Shown: positions 1-7,503, counted from the stretch's first letter. The stretch: 11,036 bases of DNA from Ferruginibacter sp. (GCA_025352435.1 JANXTN010000294.1:1-11036); one strand, 5' to 3'. The notes: generated by a model from the letters alone, not told the origin. Translations and numbers: made by a program.

Positions 1-794
1 TTAAAAACTTTTGTAAACATAAATGGAACTCCGATACCTACAAAGGCTGCACAAAAAAGCCAACCCCCCACAATAATCAACAAAATATCTTTATTACGTT
101 TTATTTGCTTTCTGTTTATCCAAATTAAAATTGCAGCTAAAATGGTAAAAACAATAAGCAAGGTTTTGGTGTGAAATAGCAATGACACCACCAATAGAAC
201 AGCCATCAAAATGCCGGAAATTAAATATCCCGGTGGTAAACCTTCTCTGTACATTGGTATGAGAAACGAAAAATAAACCAATGCTAAGCCGGTTTCCCCC
301 TGTAAAATTGAGAGTGCCGCGGGGGCAAATGAAATAGCGGCGGCAATCGTTTGTGATTTGGCTTTGCTAAAATCTGTATCCTGCAATGAAAGGAATTTGG
401 ATAAGGCAAGGGCCGTAAATATTTTACATAGCTCTACCGGTTGAAGGTTCATAAACCCAAGTGGAATCCAGCTTTTTGAACCTTTTATTTCTTTACCAAC
501 TACAAATGTGGCGAGTATAAGTACAATGCCAACAAGGTAGGAAAGATTAGCAGATGCGGTAAATAATTTACTATCTGTCAATAAAATAAATGTTCCAATT
601 ACACAGCACGCCAAAAAAAAATAAAACTGTTTGCTGTAATTTTTTTTGAATCCAAAAAATGTTTGTATAAAATTATCCGTGCTTTTATACTCAACAGAAA
701 TAATACATACCAGCCCGATAAAAATTAATAATGCATAAAGTGTCATTATAACTTTGTCATTGCCCTTTGTTATAGATATATTTTTCTGATACAT
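1..794 (-). CDS. rodA: RodA peptidoglycan glycosyltransferase (SEDS family), C-terminus cut off by window edge
   Basis: Translating the minus strand from the ATG at 794 gives 264 codons without a stop up to the window edge. The product is a polytopic membrane protein with hydrophobic segments near residues 16-34, 57-73, 85-100, 150-164, 170-181, 190-207, 210-226 and 237-258. SEDS hallmarks are GSKSW (105-109) followed by GFMNLQPVE (113-121), the counterpart of the RodA/FtsW QPSE motif, and QGETGLALVYFSF (165-177), the counterpart of PDLGT. The Ser of QPSE is Val here. In the SEDS family RodA polymerises lipid II into glycan strands at the inner membrane, paired with the class B transpeptidase PBP2. 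The start codon abuts the mrdA stop directly (TAA then ATG, no spacer), which implies translational coupling and supports RodA over FtsW. The C-terminal catalytic loops lie outside the window, so their integrity cannot be judged. Confidence 0.93.
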   Translation of the reverse strand, partial: MYQKNISITKGNDKVIMTLYALLIFIGLVCIISVEYKSTDNFIQTFFGFKKNYSKQFYFFLACCVIGTFILLTDSKLFTASANLSYLVGIVLILATFVVGKEIKGSKSWIPLGFMNLQPVELCKIFTALALSKFLSLQDTDFSKAKSQTIAAAISFAPAALSILQGETGLALVYFSFLIPMYREGLPPGYLISGILMAVLLVVSLLFHTKTLLIVFTILAAILIWINRKQIKRNKDILLIIVGGWLFCAAFVGIGVPFMFTKVF

Positions 795-2924
795 TTAGTT
801 GTCAAGTTTTGTAACCGAGTCCCTTGTAACCTGTTTTTGTTTATCAGGTAAAATTGCTTCTGGTTTTAATCGTTCATCTTTTTTATTATCCTTCTTTTCC
901 TTGTCTTTTTTATCCTTAATAATTTTGGTAAGACCTACTTCATCTTCACCATCATCAATACCGGTTGTATCCTTTATTATCTTTATAAATCCTTTTGCTA
1001 TCAAATAAGCAGAGTCTTTTGAATGGCGAAGAGAATCTTGTTTTCTTACCTCCACATAAATCCGTTTTGGTATTAAACTTAATTTAGAAATGCTTTCAAT
1101 TTTTGCCAATCTTTCTTTATCTGTTATGGAATCTTTTAAATATTTTTCAATCATCAATCCCGCAATTGGCGCAGCATACGTTCCTCCGAACCGGCCACTG
1201 TTTTCCACAACGCACATAATGGCAATTTTGGGATTTTCTCTTGGCGCAAAAGCGCAAAAGAAAGAGTGATTTTCCTGCTTTGTACCTCTGTAATAATTCT
1301 CTACAGTTCCTGTTTTACCGCAAATAGTTATGCCTGCAACTTTGGCATTTCCACCGGTACCTTTTTCTAAAACGCCCTGCATACCATCGTGTACCACATT
1401 AAAAATACTATCAGGAATGTCAATTGGATCATGGTGTTTTCTGTATTGTTCAAGAATTTCATATTTGTCGCCACCTTCAATAGAGTCAACCACATGAGGG
1501 GTAATGTACCAGCCTTTGTTTGCTATGTATGCCATCTCATTGGCAACCTGCAGCGGTGTAACATCTACCTCGCCCTGGCCTATACTTACAGACCTAAAAC
1601 TGCAATAATTCCAATGACCTTTCCCAAAAACTTTATCATAATCCTGCGGCCTTGGTATGTTTCCTCTTTTTTCTGAAGGCACATCGATTCCAAGTTTGTG
1701 GCCTAGTCCAAAAGCGTACATGTATTTATCCCAGCTTCTCAAACTACTATCTACCGTAGGAAAAATAGGATTGTTTATTACCCGTTGCATAACAGTAGCA
1801 AAATAGGTATTATCAGAAACAGTAATGGCACTTCGTAAATTGAAAGTACCAAAATCTAAACACCGCATAGGTTTAGCACCACCACAACCATAGAATGCGC
1901 CACTGCAGGTTACGGTAAAATCAGGCGTAATTACACCTTCATGCAAGCCTACCAATGCCTGCAATGTTTTAAATGTGGAGCCCGGAGAATAAGTAGCACT
2001 CACCGTTCTGTTAAGCAATGGAAGTGCAGGGTTTAAGAATAATTCTGAAAAATGTTTTCTTCTTTCACTGCCTGTTAAATATTTTGGCTGATAAGTGGGT
2101 GCGCTTACCATGGCCAATATACCGCCTGTTTTTGGATCAATAGCCACAATAGCACCAAGTTTATTCAGCATTAATTTTTCTCCCAGCTCCTGCAATTCAA
2201 TATCTATAGAAGTATGCAGATTATGGCCGGCAACCGGCATTGTATCATACTTCCCTTTTTCAAGTTTTTCGGTAAGACGATTTTTATTGTCTCTTTTCCA
2301 ATATTCAATTCCTCTTTCACCCATCAACACTTTTTCATAACTCCGCTCAATGCCCGTCATACCTGCATAATCGCCGGATACATAACCTTCGTTTGTATGT
2401 TTTTTTAAAAAATTTGTATCTACTTCAGCAGTGTAGCCAAGAACATTTGCAGCTGCATCAAAGGGATAACTCCGCACAGATCTTTCCTGCAGGTAAAAGC
2501 CTGGTGTAAACAAATACATACTCTCATTTAGCATTGCCTGTTTATCATCACTCAACAATGCTTCAAAAACAGATGTTCGTGTACGCCCGTTTTTAATAAT
2601 AACTTCTATAATTTTTTTATTGAATTGAGCAGTATCAATGTTTAAAATTTTACAAAGCGCCGAAGTGTCAATTCCCTTTAATTTATTTGGCGTAACCATC
2701 AAATCGTAAATAATGGTATTTTGTAAAATCGCTTTTTTGTGACGGTCGTAGACAATTCCTCTGTCGGGGTAAATTACTTTTCTAAAAGTTCCCTGTGCAT
2801 TGGCCTGCAACCGCAGGTCAGATGAAAAAAGCTGTAAATGTGCAAGTTGTGCAATGATCACAATAAACATAAGCACAAACACAAATACTACAATATTTTT
2901 TCTGGAATGGTTAAAGGCGGACAT
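795..2924 (-). CDS. mrdA: Penicillin-binding protein 2 (elongasome transpeptidase)
   Basis: A 709-residue class B penicillin-binding protein that cross-links peptidoglycan during side-wall growth as partner of RodA. It has a short cytoplasmic N-terminus, one membrane anchor (about 11-33), a dimerisation/pedestal domain (about 45-240, with RGIVYDR at 55-61) and a transpeptidase domain (about 255-595). The active-site motifs are present: SxxK as S316-T-F-K319, SxN as S370-D-N372, and KTG as K537-T-G539. S316 is the expected acyl-enzyme nucleophile. After the catalytic domain comes a long charged tail (about 655-709) rich in Lys and Asp, including a KDKKDKEKK run; such tails vary within the family. 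The ATG at 2924 fits the usual N-terminus. It lies only 3 bp from a heptamer repeat array, so the leader is not the usual short mreD-mrdA junction. The gene ends flush against rodA. Confidence 0.96.
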   Translation of the reverse strand: MSAFNHSRKNIVVFVFVLMFIVIIAQLAHLQLFSSDLRLQANAQGTFRKVIYPDRGIVYDRHKKAILQNTIIYDLMVTPNKLKGIDTSALCKILNIDTAQFNKKIIEVIIKNGRTRTSVFEALLSDDKQAMLNESMYLFTPGFYLQERSVRSYPFDAAANVLGYTAEVDTNFLKKHTNEGYVSGDYAGMTGIERSYEKVLMGERGIEYWKRDNKNRLTEKLEKGKYDTMPVAGHNLHTSIDIELQELGEKLMLNKLGAIVAIDPKTGGILAMVSAPTYQPKYLTGSERRKHFSELFLNPALPLLNRTVSATYSPGSTFKTLQALVGLHEGVITPDFTVTCSGAFYGCGGAKPMRCLDFGTFNLRSAITVSDNTYFATVMQRVINNPIFPTVDSSLRSWDKYMYAFGLGHKLGIDVPSEKRGNIPRPQDYDKVFGKGHWNYCSFRSVSIGQGEVDVTPLQVANEMAYIANKGWYITPHVVDSIEGGDKYEILEQYRKHHDPIDIPDSIFNVVHDGMQGVLEKGTGGNAKVAGITICGKTGTVENYYRGTKQENHSFFCAFAPRENPKIAIMCVVENSGRFGGTYAAPIAGLMIEKYLKDSITDKERLAKIESISKLSLIPKRIYVEVRKQDSLRHSKDSAYLIAKGFIKIIKDTTGIDDGEDEVGLTKIIKDKKDKEKKDNKKDERLKPEAILPDKQKQVTRDSVTKLDN

Positions 2925-2927
2925 TTT

Positions 2928-2962
2928 GTGAATTGTGAATGGTGAATTGTGAGGAGTGAATA
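2928..2962 (+). repeat. Left heptamer array (GTGAATT-like, five units) flanking the S23 gene
   Basis: Five consecutive 7-bp units read on the plus strand: GTGAATT (2928-2934), GTGAATG (2935-2941), GTGAATT (2942-2948), GTGAGGA (2949-2955) and GTGAATA (2956-2962). The array fills most of the gap between the S23 stop codon and the mrdA start. It contains AGGAGTGAAT at 2952-2961, which recurs in inverted orientation at 3417-3426 on the other side of the S23 gene. The periodic units and the inverted partner are seen directly; a role as an element end is inference. Confidence 0.8.
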
Positions 2963-2970
2963 GGACAGTT

Positions 2971-3336
2971 CTAATTTTTTTGAGTTGCTTTGATGAGACC
3001 GGTTAATAATTTAAAAGAATTTACCATGGATAAATTTAAGTCCGTTGTGTCAAAATTTACTAAATATTTCAATTCAAAAGCAATATCAAGGGCAGCATCA
3101 ATTTCAATTATTGAGCCTCTGGAAATTTCGAAATATCTTTTTGTCTCCACTTCACATTTTCTGGAAGCACCTTCTGCGATATTTACATGAACAGATAAAG
3201 CAGCTCTTCTTATTTGCGAACACATCGAAAATTTTTCTTCTGAAGGTAATATTTTGGTAAGTTTATAACATTCTAAAACAAATTGTTTTGAGAAAGTATA
3301 AACATCCAATTTTTGATGATTCAATTCTAAGAGCAT
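2971..3336 (-). CDS. Four-helix-bundle protein (S23 / 23S rRNA intervening-sequence protein family)
   Basis: A 121-residue, mostly helical protein without membrane segments or signal peptide. It matches the four-helix-bundle S23/IVP family (also related to Avd of diversity-generating retroelements): LDVYTFSKQFVLECYKLTK near 10-28, the core signature SQIRRAALSVHVNIAEGASRK at 40-60, then KRYFEISRGSIIEID at 66-80, close to the family's usual pattern of a basic helix followed by RGS.xE. Length is typical and the gene looks intact. Members occur inside 23S rRNA insertions and, in Bacteroidota, as scattered stand-alone genes; their biochemical role is unsettled, with nucleic-acid binding suspected. 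Here it sits between mreD and mrdA, where these genes are normally adjacent, bracketed by inverted heptamer arrays. No reverse transcriptase or template/variable repeat was seen nearby, so a retroelement is not supported. The start at 3336 (ATG) leaves the expected N-terminus. Confidence 0.88.
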   Translation of the reverse strand: MLLELNHQKLDVYTFSKQFVLECYKLTKILPSEEKFSMCSQIRRAALSVHVNIAEGASRKCEVETKRYFEISRGSIIEIDAALDIAFELKYLVNFDTTDLNLSMVNSFKLLTGLIKATQKN

Positions 3337-3397
3337 TAAAATACTTTTTATTTTGAGGAGAAATTACGTAAAAAACCTACTCCATTATTTGCAAATT

Positions 3398-3426
3398 TCC
3401 TCATTCACAATTCCCAATTCACTCCT
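3398..3426 (-). repeat. Right heptamer array, inverted relative to the left array
   Basis: On the minus strand, from the outside inward: AGGA, then GTGAATT (3422-3416), GGGAATT (3415-3409), GTGAATG (3408-3402) and AGGA again (3401-3398). It is the inverted counterpart of the array at 2928-2962; AGGAGTGAAT is a perfect 10-bp match between the two. The outermost bases overlap the mreD stop codon (TAG at 3427-3425), so the element may supply or abut the end of mreD. Confidence 0.75.
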
Positions 3427-3958
3427 AAACGGTATTCGTTCTAAACTTTTGTTTTCTTACAAAAATCAATTCAGTAATTATTATAAGCAGCACACTGATT
3501 ATTGTAGATAAAATTGTTTTTACCAAAAAATACCAGATGTTACCAAACTGCCATGCCTCCAACAAAAACAACCATGCATTGTGAAACAAACTGAGAATGC
3601 TCATAAAAATTATATATGGTAAAATGCCACCCATACTTTTTATGGAGGGCTCTTCGAAGTTTGTATCCGCACCTTCCTGCGGAATAAAAATATTTACAAG
3701 AAATGGCCTCAAATAAGCAATCAATACACATGCAGCAGCGTGAAAACCAGGGTTGTGCCAGAAGCTGTCTAAAATAAAACCATAAATAAATGCAATGATC
3801 ATTAGCCAGCTTCTTTGCATTTTAAAAGGAAGCCATAAAATAAATAAAAAGTACAAATAAGGTGTAACCATTTGGTGCAGGTGTATTTTATCTAGCGCAA
3901 AAACCTGTACAATTAAAAACAACACAGCCCTCAAAATATTTTTTACCAGTATACTCAT
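3425..3958 (-). CDS. mreD: Rod shape-determining protein MreD
   Basis: A 177-residue polytopic inner-membrane protein with hydrophobic segments at about 8-22, 32-45, 50-64, 72-90, 112-135 and 142-167. The stretch IYGFILDSFWHNPGFHAAA (58-76) corresponds to the conserved MreD region with an acidic residue (D64) followed by the G-x-H segment. MreD is a small membrane component of the elongasome that works with MreC to regulate PBP2 and RodA. Identification rests on this pattern plus position directly after mreC; MreD proteins are weakly conserved. Its ATG follows the mreC TAA without spacer, implying coupled translation. It ends with TAG at 3427-3425, inside the flank of a repeat array. The hydrophilic end (VRKQKFRTNTV) is short but plausible. 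Confidence 0.92.
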   Translation of the reverse strand: MSILVKNILRAVLFLIVQVFALDKIHLHQMVTPYLYFLFILWLPFKMQRSWLMIIAFIYGFILDSFWHNPGFHAAACVLIAYLRPFLVNIFIPQEGADTNFEEPSIKSMGGILPYIIFMSILSLFHNAWLFLLEAWQFGNIWYFLVKTILSTIISVLLIIITELIFVRKQKFRTNTV

Positions 3959-4816
3959 TTAGTTTGCTGAAGCTTTAGCTTTTTCTAAAATATTTTTTAC
4001 AGGTTCCGCATCTGCACTTTCAATGGCATACACATATTCAATATTATAAAAATTGGCAGTTGTTTTTAAAGCAATTCTGTAATTATTATTGGTAGTTTCG
4101 GGTTGAATATCTGTAACTCTTCCTATCAATATTCCCTTAGGGAAAATTGCGCTGAAACCACTTGTAATAATGGTATCTCCTAAGGAAATTTTTGCACTTT
4201 TAGGAATGTTATTTAAGGAGAGAATATTTGGCTTTTTGCCATCCCAGCTTAATGTTCCGGTTTCGCCGCCTTTTAAAAGTTTACCACTTAATTTACTGTC
4301 TTTGTGCAGCAGACTCATTACAGTCGCATAGTTTCCATCTACCTCAGTAATAACGCCTACAACATCATTATTTATACCAACAATGCCCATTCCTTTTTTA
4401 AAATTGTGAACATTGTCTCCTGTTATAACAATGAAATTACTTTGAGCTGCAATGCTGTTTGCTACAACTTTTGCATTTAAAAAATTAAATTTTCTGAAAC
4501 GGGAAACAGAGTCTACTTTAATAGTATCTAAAAATACTTTGTCGGAGGAATCAGCAATATTAAAATTATATCTAAGCTTATTATACAATCGCTCATTTGC
4601 TTTTACCAAAGAATCGTTGGTTCTTTTAAGTTGAAAGTAGTACTCAACTTTATTAAACTGTTTATTTATGCGGCCGGTAAATTTATTAGCTGTATTTCCA
4701 AAAGCCGCCTCATGAAATTTACTGTAACTAACAATAAAATAAATAGAAAGGACCTGTAAAAACAGGAAAAGTAAGAGATTACTAAAGCGCCTTATAAAAA
4801 GGAAAATGTTACCCAC
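3959..4816 (-). CDS. mreC: Rod shape-determining protein MreC
   Basis: A 285-residue bitopic protein with a short cytoplasmic N-terminus, one membrane segment (about 10-31), a heptad-like region suited to a coiled coil (about 45-85) and a periplasmic beta-rich domain (about 112-275). Conserved MreC elements are KGMGIVGINNDVVGVI (141-156) and TSGFSAIFPKGILIGRV in the second half. MreC is a periplasmic scaffold that contacts PBP2 and activates the PBP2-RodA synthase. The start is GTG at 4816-4814: a TGA lies in frame eight codons upstream with no ATG between, and the N-terminus from here (MGNIFLFIRRF) matches related MreC proteins. The gene follows mreB after a 96-bp AT-rich gap and is joined directly to mreD. 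Confidence 0.95.
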   Translation of the reverse strand: MGNIFLFIRRFSNLLLFLFLQVLSIYFIVSYSKFHEAAFGNTANKFTGRINKQFNKVEYYFQLKRTNDSLVKANERLYNKLRYNFNIADSSDKVFLDTIKVDSVSRFRKFNFLNAKVVANSIAAQSNFIVITGDNVHNFKKGMGIVGINNDVVGVITEVDGNYATVMSLLHKDSKLSGKLLKGGETGTLSWDGKKPNILSLNNIPKSAKISLGDTIITSGFSAIFPKGILIGRVTDIQPETTNNNYRIALKTTANFYNIEYVYAIESADAEPVKNILEKAKASAN

Positions 4817-4842
4817 GGAAAGAAGAAGTATTATAAATCAAA

Positions 4843-4888
4843 AAAATTATAAAAAATACATACCAACCGGCACAACATTTATAATTTT
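4843..4888. repeat. AT-only inverted repeat in the mreB-mreC gap
   Basis: AAAATTATAA (4843-4852) and TTATAATTTT (4879-4888) are perfect 10-bp complements separated by 26 bp. In the transcript this could fold into a weak A-U stem just upstream of the mreC GTG start. Both arms are purely A/T in an AT-rich genome, so chance is a real possibility and no function is assigned. Confidence 0.3.
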
Positions 4889-4912
4889 ACATTCACTATC
4901 AAAATAAGATAC

Positions 4913-5938
4913 CTATCTCATTACAAAAGGATATCTATCATAATTTTTCAATGCAATACCTGTTCCTCTCACAACACTTTTAAGTGGATCATCCGCAACG
5001 TGAACGGGTAATTTTATTTTGTTGGCTATTCTTTTATCAAGCCCACGCAACAATGCACCACCGCCTGTAAGGTAAAGCCCACGGCGATAAATATCTGCCG
5101 AAAGCTCAGGAGGTGTAGTTTCTAAAGCTTTTAAAATTGCTTACTCAATTTTGAAAACACTTTTATCTAATGCATCAGCCACTTCCTGGTAGCTGACCAT
5201 AACTTGTTTTGGAATCCCCGTTACAAGATCACGACCGTTCACGGGAATATCATCCGGCGGATTTTCTAAATCTTTCATTGCAGCACCCACCTGTATTTTA
5301 ATCTGCTCTGCAGTACGCTCACCTATTAGTAAACTGTGATAACGACGCAATGCTTCCATGATATCTGCTGTAAATTCATCTCCCGCAACTCTTATACTTT
5401 GGTCGCACACAATACCTGCCAAAGCAATAACCGTAATACCTGTTGTTCCACCTCCAATATCAATGATCATATTTCCCACAGGTTCTTCTACATCTATACC
5501 AATACCAAGAGCGGCTGCCATTGGTTCGTGTATTAAGTAAACTTCTTTTGCACCTGCCTGCTCTGCACTATCTCTCACCGCACGTTTTTCTACTTCAGTA
5601 ATGCTGCTCGGTATACAAATCATCATTCTCCAACTCGGTGCCATCCATGGTTTTTTTGGATAAACCATTTTTATCAACTCCCTTATCATTAATTCAGCTG
5701 CATTAAAATCTGCAATAACACCATCACGAAGTGGCCTTACAGTTCTTATACTTTCATGGGTTTTTTCATGCATCATCAATGCTTTTTTACCCACCGCCAA
5801 TAATAATTTAGGATTGTTTCTATCGAGTGCAACAATGGATGGTTCGTTTACTACTACTTCATCATTGTGTATAATAAGTGTATTTGCTGTTCCGAGATCT
5901 ATCGCAATTTCTTGCGTAAAAAAATTAAAAAGGCCCAT
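4913..5938 (-). pseudogene. mreB: Rod shape-determining protein MreB, interrupted by an in-frame stop at codon 266
   Basis: The actin-like MreB ATPase forms membrane-associated filaments that guide the elongasome. From the ATG at 5938 (MGLFNFFTQEIAIDLGT, the usual N-terminus; a TTG extension to 5974 is unlikely) reading continues 265 codons to TAA at 5143-5141. The same frame then resumes without further defect to TAG at 4915-4913, giving 341 codons in all, the normal MreB length. Before the stop: phosphate loop DLGTANT (14-20), HEP with E138, and IDIGGGTTG (159-167). After it: LETTPPELSADIYRRGL (272-288) and the adenosine motif LTGGGALL (290-297). The sequence around the stop, FKIE*AILKAL, matches family FKIEEA.LKAL, so one GAA-to-TAA change explains it. 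No ATG lies behind the stop for a restart until codon 340. A truncated product would lack part of the nucleotide pocket. Because mreC-rodA are intact downstream, a base error or very recent mutation is more likely than old decay. Confidence 0.93.
5141..5143 (-). other. Premature TAA stop codon within mreB (Glu266 expected)
   Basis: On the minus strand the codons read AAA ATT GAG TAA GCA ATT. A glutamate is expected at the fourth position from the family sequence, and GAA differs from TAA only at the first base (plus-strand base 5143). Both flanks stay in the same frame, so there is no indel. Confidence 0.9.
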
Positions 5939-6098
5939 TTTTGTTATGCTAGTGTAATTAAGGAATGTCGACAAAGTTGATGTAAATAATTGACTTTACA
6001 ATCATCAAATTTTTAATTAGTAAAAATTATTCCATAATCGATTTTATCCCTGAAATGCTTTGCCTACAAAGGGTTTGCTAAGATGCTTAGTTTTATTA

Positions 6099-6106
6099 CA
6101 AAGATA
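6099..6106 (-). promoter_or_regulatory. Candidate -7 promoter element for the mre operon
   Basis: The minus strand reads TATCTTTG, an exact match to the Bacteroidota -7 consensus TAnnTTTG, about 160 bp upstream of the mreB ATG in the 251-bp purD-mreB gap. No good TTTG-type -33 element was seen at the usual distance. Transcription from here would leave a leader of roughly 150 nt. I see no clear terminator for purD and no other gene in this gap. Confidence 0.35.
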
Positions 6107-6189
6107 AGCGCACACAATTATTTTAAGGGTATGTTTATACTTTTATTTCATACAATTTTTTTGTAGTAATGTTACTTTTTAATATCAAT

Positions 6190-7473
6190 TTATAAAAATT
6201 CATAACCAATATCATCCCGATAGTTCATGTTTTCAAAATCAATTTGCTGTAAAAGGTAATCAGATTTTTCATTGGCTTCTTTTATGTCTTCACCGTAAGA
6301 CACTGCCACCAGCACTCGACCACCATTTGTTACTATTTCATTTTCTTTTTGTAAAGTTCCTGCATGAAAAAGAAAACTGTCGGGTAAATCGTAAGAATTT
6401 AAGCCATTAATGGTACAGTTTTTTTTATATTCTCCCGGATACCCTCCACTTACAGCGACCATGGCAACGGCAGAACGTTCATCAGTTTTTATTAAATGAT
6501 TTTTTAAGGTAGCGGTTTGGGTTGCCTGTAATAGTTCCACAATATCATTTTGCAACCTGGGTAAAACTACTTCAGTTTCAGGATCGCCCATACGGCAGTT
6601 GTATTCAATTACCATGGGTTCATCATCTTTATTTATCATTAAACCTATAAAAACAAAACCCTTATAATCAAGTTTATCTTTTTGGAGTCCATTAACCGTA
6701 GGTACAACTATTTTATCTGTTATCTTTTGTTTCAAAGCTTCAGTAAAAATTGGTACAGGGCTCACTGCACCCATGCCTCCCGTGTTCAACCCTGTATCTC
6801 CTTTTCCAATTTTTTTATAATCTTTTGCTTCGGGAAGTATGAGAAAATCAATTCCATCTGTTAATACAAAAACACTTAATTCTATTCCTTCTAAAAAATC
6901 TTCTACCACAACTTTTTTTCCGGCTTCGCCGAATTTGGAACGCAGCAGCATTAATTCAAACTCGGCTCTAGCTTCTAAAACGGTTTTACAAATGAGCACA
7001 CCTTTACCTGCGGCCAAACCATCAGCCTTTAAAACAACAGGATACGAATGCTCGGTTAAATATTTTATCCCGGCATCAAAATCATTTACTGTAAATTCTT
7101 TGTAACCTGCTGTGGGAATATTATGGCGGATCATAAAATCTTTTGCAAAAGCCTTGCTTCCTTCTAATTGTGCAGCCTGTTTGGACGGGCCAATAATCTG
7201 TATGTGTCTGGTGTTTTTATTTTGGTTAAAATAATCTGTAATGCCGTTTACCAATGGTTCTTCGGGACCTACCAATATTAAATCTATTTTATTTTCAACG
7301 GAGGATAATGCCAGTTTTTCAAAATCGGATATTGCTATAGGAAGATTAATACCACACATAGCTGTGCCGGTATTACCGGGAGCAATAAATAAATTGTTGC
7401 AAAGCGGGCTCTGTTTAATCTTCCAGGCAAAAGCATGTTCACGCCCGCCGGAACCTATGATCAGGATATTCAT
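6190..7473 (-). CDS. purD: Phosphoribosylamine-glycine ligase (GARS)
   Basis: A 427-residue cytosolic enzyme that joins glycine to 5-phosphoribosylamine using ATP, making glycinamide ribonucleotide in the second step of purine synthesis. The length is typical of monofunctional PurD. N-domain: MNILIIGSGGREHA (1-14) and LVGPEEPLVNG (67-77). ATP-grasp domain: LKADGLAAGKGV (148-159), VVVEDFLEG (188-196) and LNTGGMGAVSPVP (229-241). The metal-binding segment EYNCRMGDPET (290-300) carries E290 and N292 before GDPE. C-domain: HAGT (370-373) and GGRVL (384-388). The start at 7473 gives the canonical N-terminus. No other pur genes are nearby. It lies 78 bp downstream of a POT transporter on the same strand, with a perfect inverted repeat in between, so it may have its own promoter. 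Confidence 0.97.
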   Translation of the reverse strand: MNILIIGSGGREHAFAWKIKQSPLCNNLFIAPGNTGTAMCGINLPIAISDFEKLALSSVENKIDLILVGPEEPLVNGITDYFNQNKNTRHIQIIGPSKQAAQLEGSKAFAKDFMIRHNIPTAGYKEFTVNDFDAGIKYLTEHSYPVVLKADGLAAGKGVLICKTVLEARAEFELMLLRSKFGEAGKKVVVEDFLEGIELSVFVLTDGIDFLILPEAKDYKKIGKGDTGLNTGGMGAVSPVPIFTEALKQKITDKIVVPTVNGLQKDKLDYKGFVFIGLMINKDDEPMVIEYNCRMGDPETEVVLPRLQNDIVELLQATQTATLKNHLIKTDERSAVAMVAVSGGYPGEYKKNCTINGLNSYDLPDSFLFHAGTLQKENEIVTNGGRVLVAVSYGEDIKEANEKSDYLLQQIDFENMNYRDDIGYEFL

Positions 7474-7483
7474 TCTGTGATTA

Positions 7484-7503
7484 TTAGGATTAAATTATCC
7501 TAA
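7484..7503. promoter_or_regulatory. Perfect inverted repeat in the purD leader
   Basis: TTAGGAT (7484-7490), a 6-bp spacer and ATCCTAA (7497-7503) form a perfect 7-bp inverted repeat whose near edge is 10 bp upstream of the purD ATG. The minus strand also reads TATCTTTA at 7508-7501, one base off the TAnnTTTG -7 consensus and overlapping the outer arm. It could be an operator or a leader hairpin; it lacks the GC-rich stem and T-run of a convincing terminator. Confidence 0.35.

Noticed and set aside
799..2408. Plus-strand open frames opposite mrdA
   Set aside because: They overlap a strongly conserved gene, have no recognisable protein features and read as antisense shadows.
2971..3336. Diversity-generating retroelement, with the S23-type protein as Avd
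   Set aside because: No reverse transcriptase, no template/variable repeat pair and no variable target gene were seen; all neighbours are housekeeping wall genes.
2971..3336. 23S rRNA intervening sequence
   Set aside because: The flanks are mreD and mrdA, not ribosomal RNA, so this is a stand-alone family member.
3387..3396. ATTTGCAAAT palindrome upstream of the S23 gene
   Set aside because: A single short AT-rich palindrome is likely to occur by chance; no second copy or phasing was seen.
4913..5143. Reassignment of TAA as a sense codon
   Set aside because: TAA ends mreC, mrdA, purD and the second POT gene here at the expected protein lengths, so TAA is an ordinary stop.
5939..5974. Longer mreB beginning at a TTG (5974), adding 12 residues
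   Set aside because: The extension does not look like MreB and the ATG at 5938 gives the standard N-terminus MGLFNFFTQEIAIDLGT.
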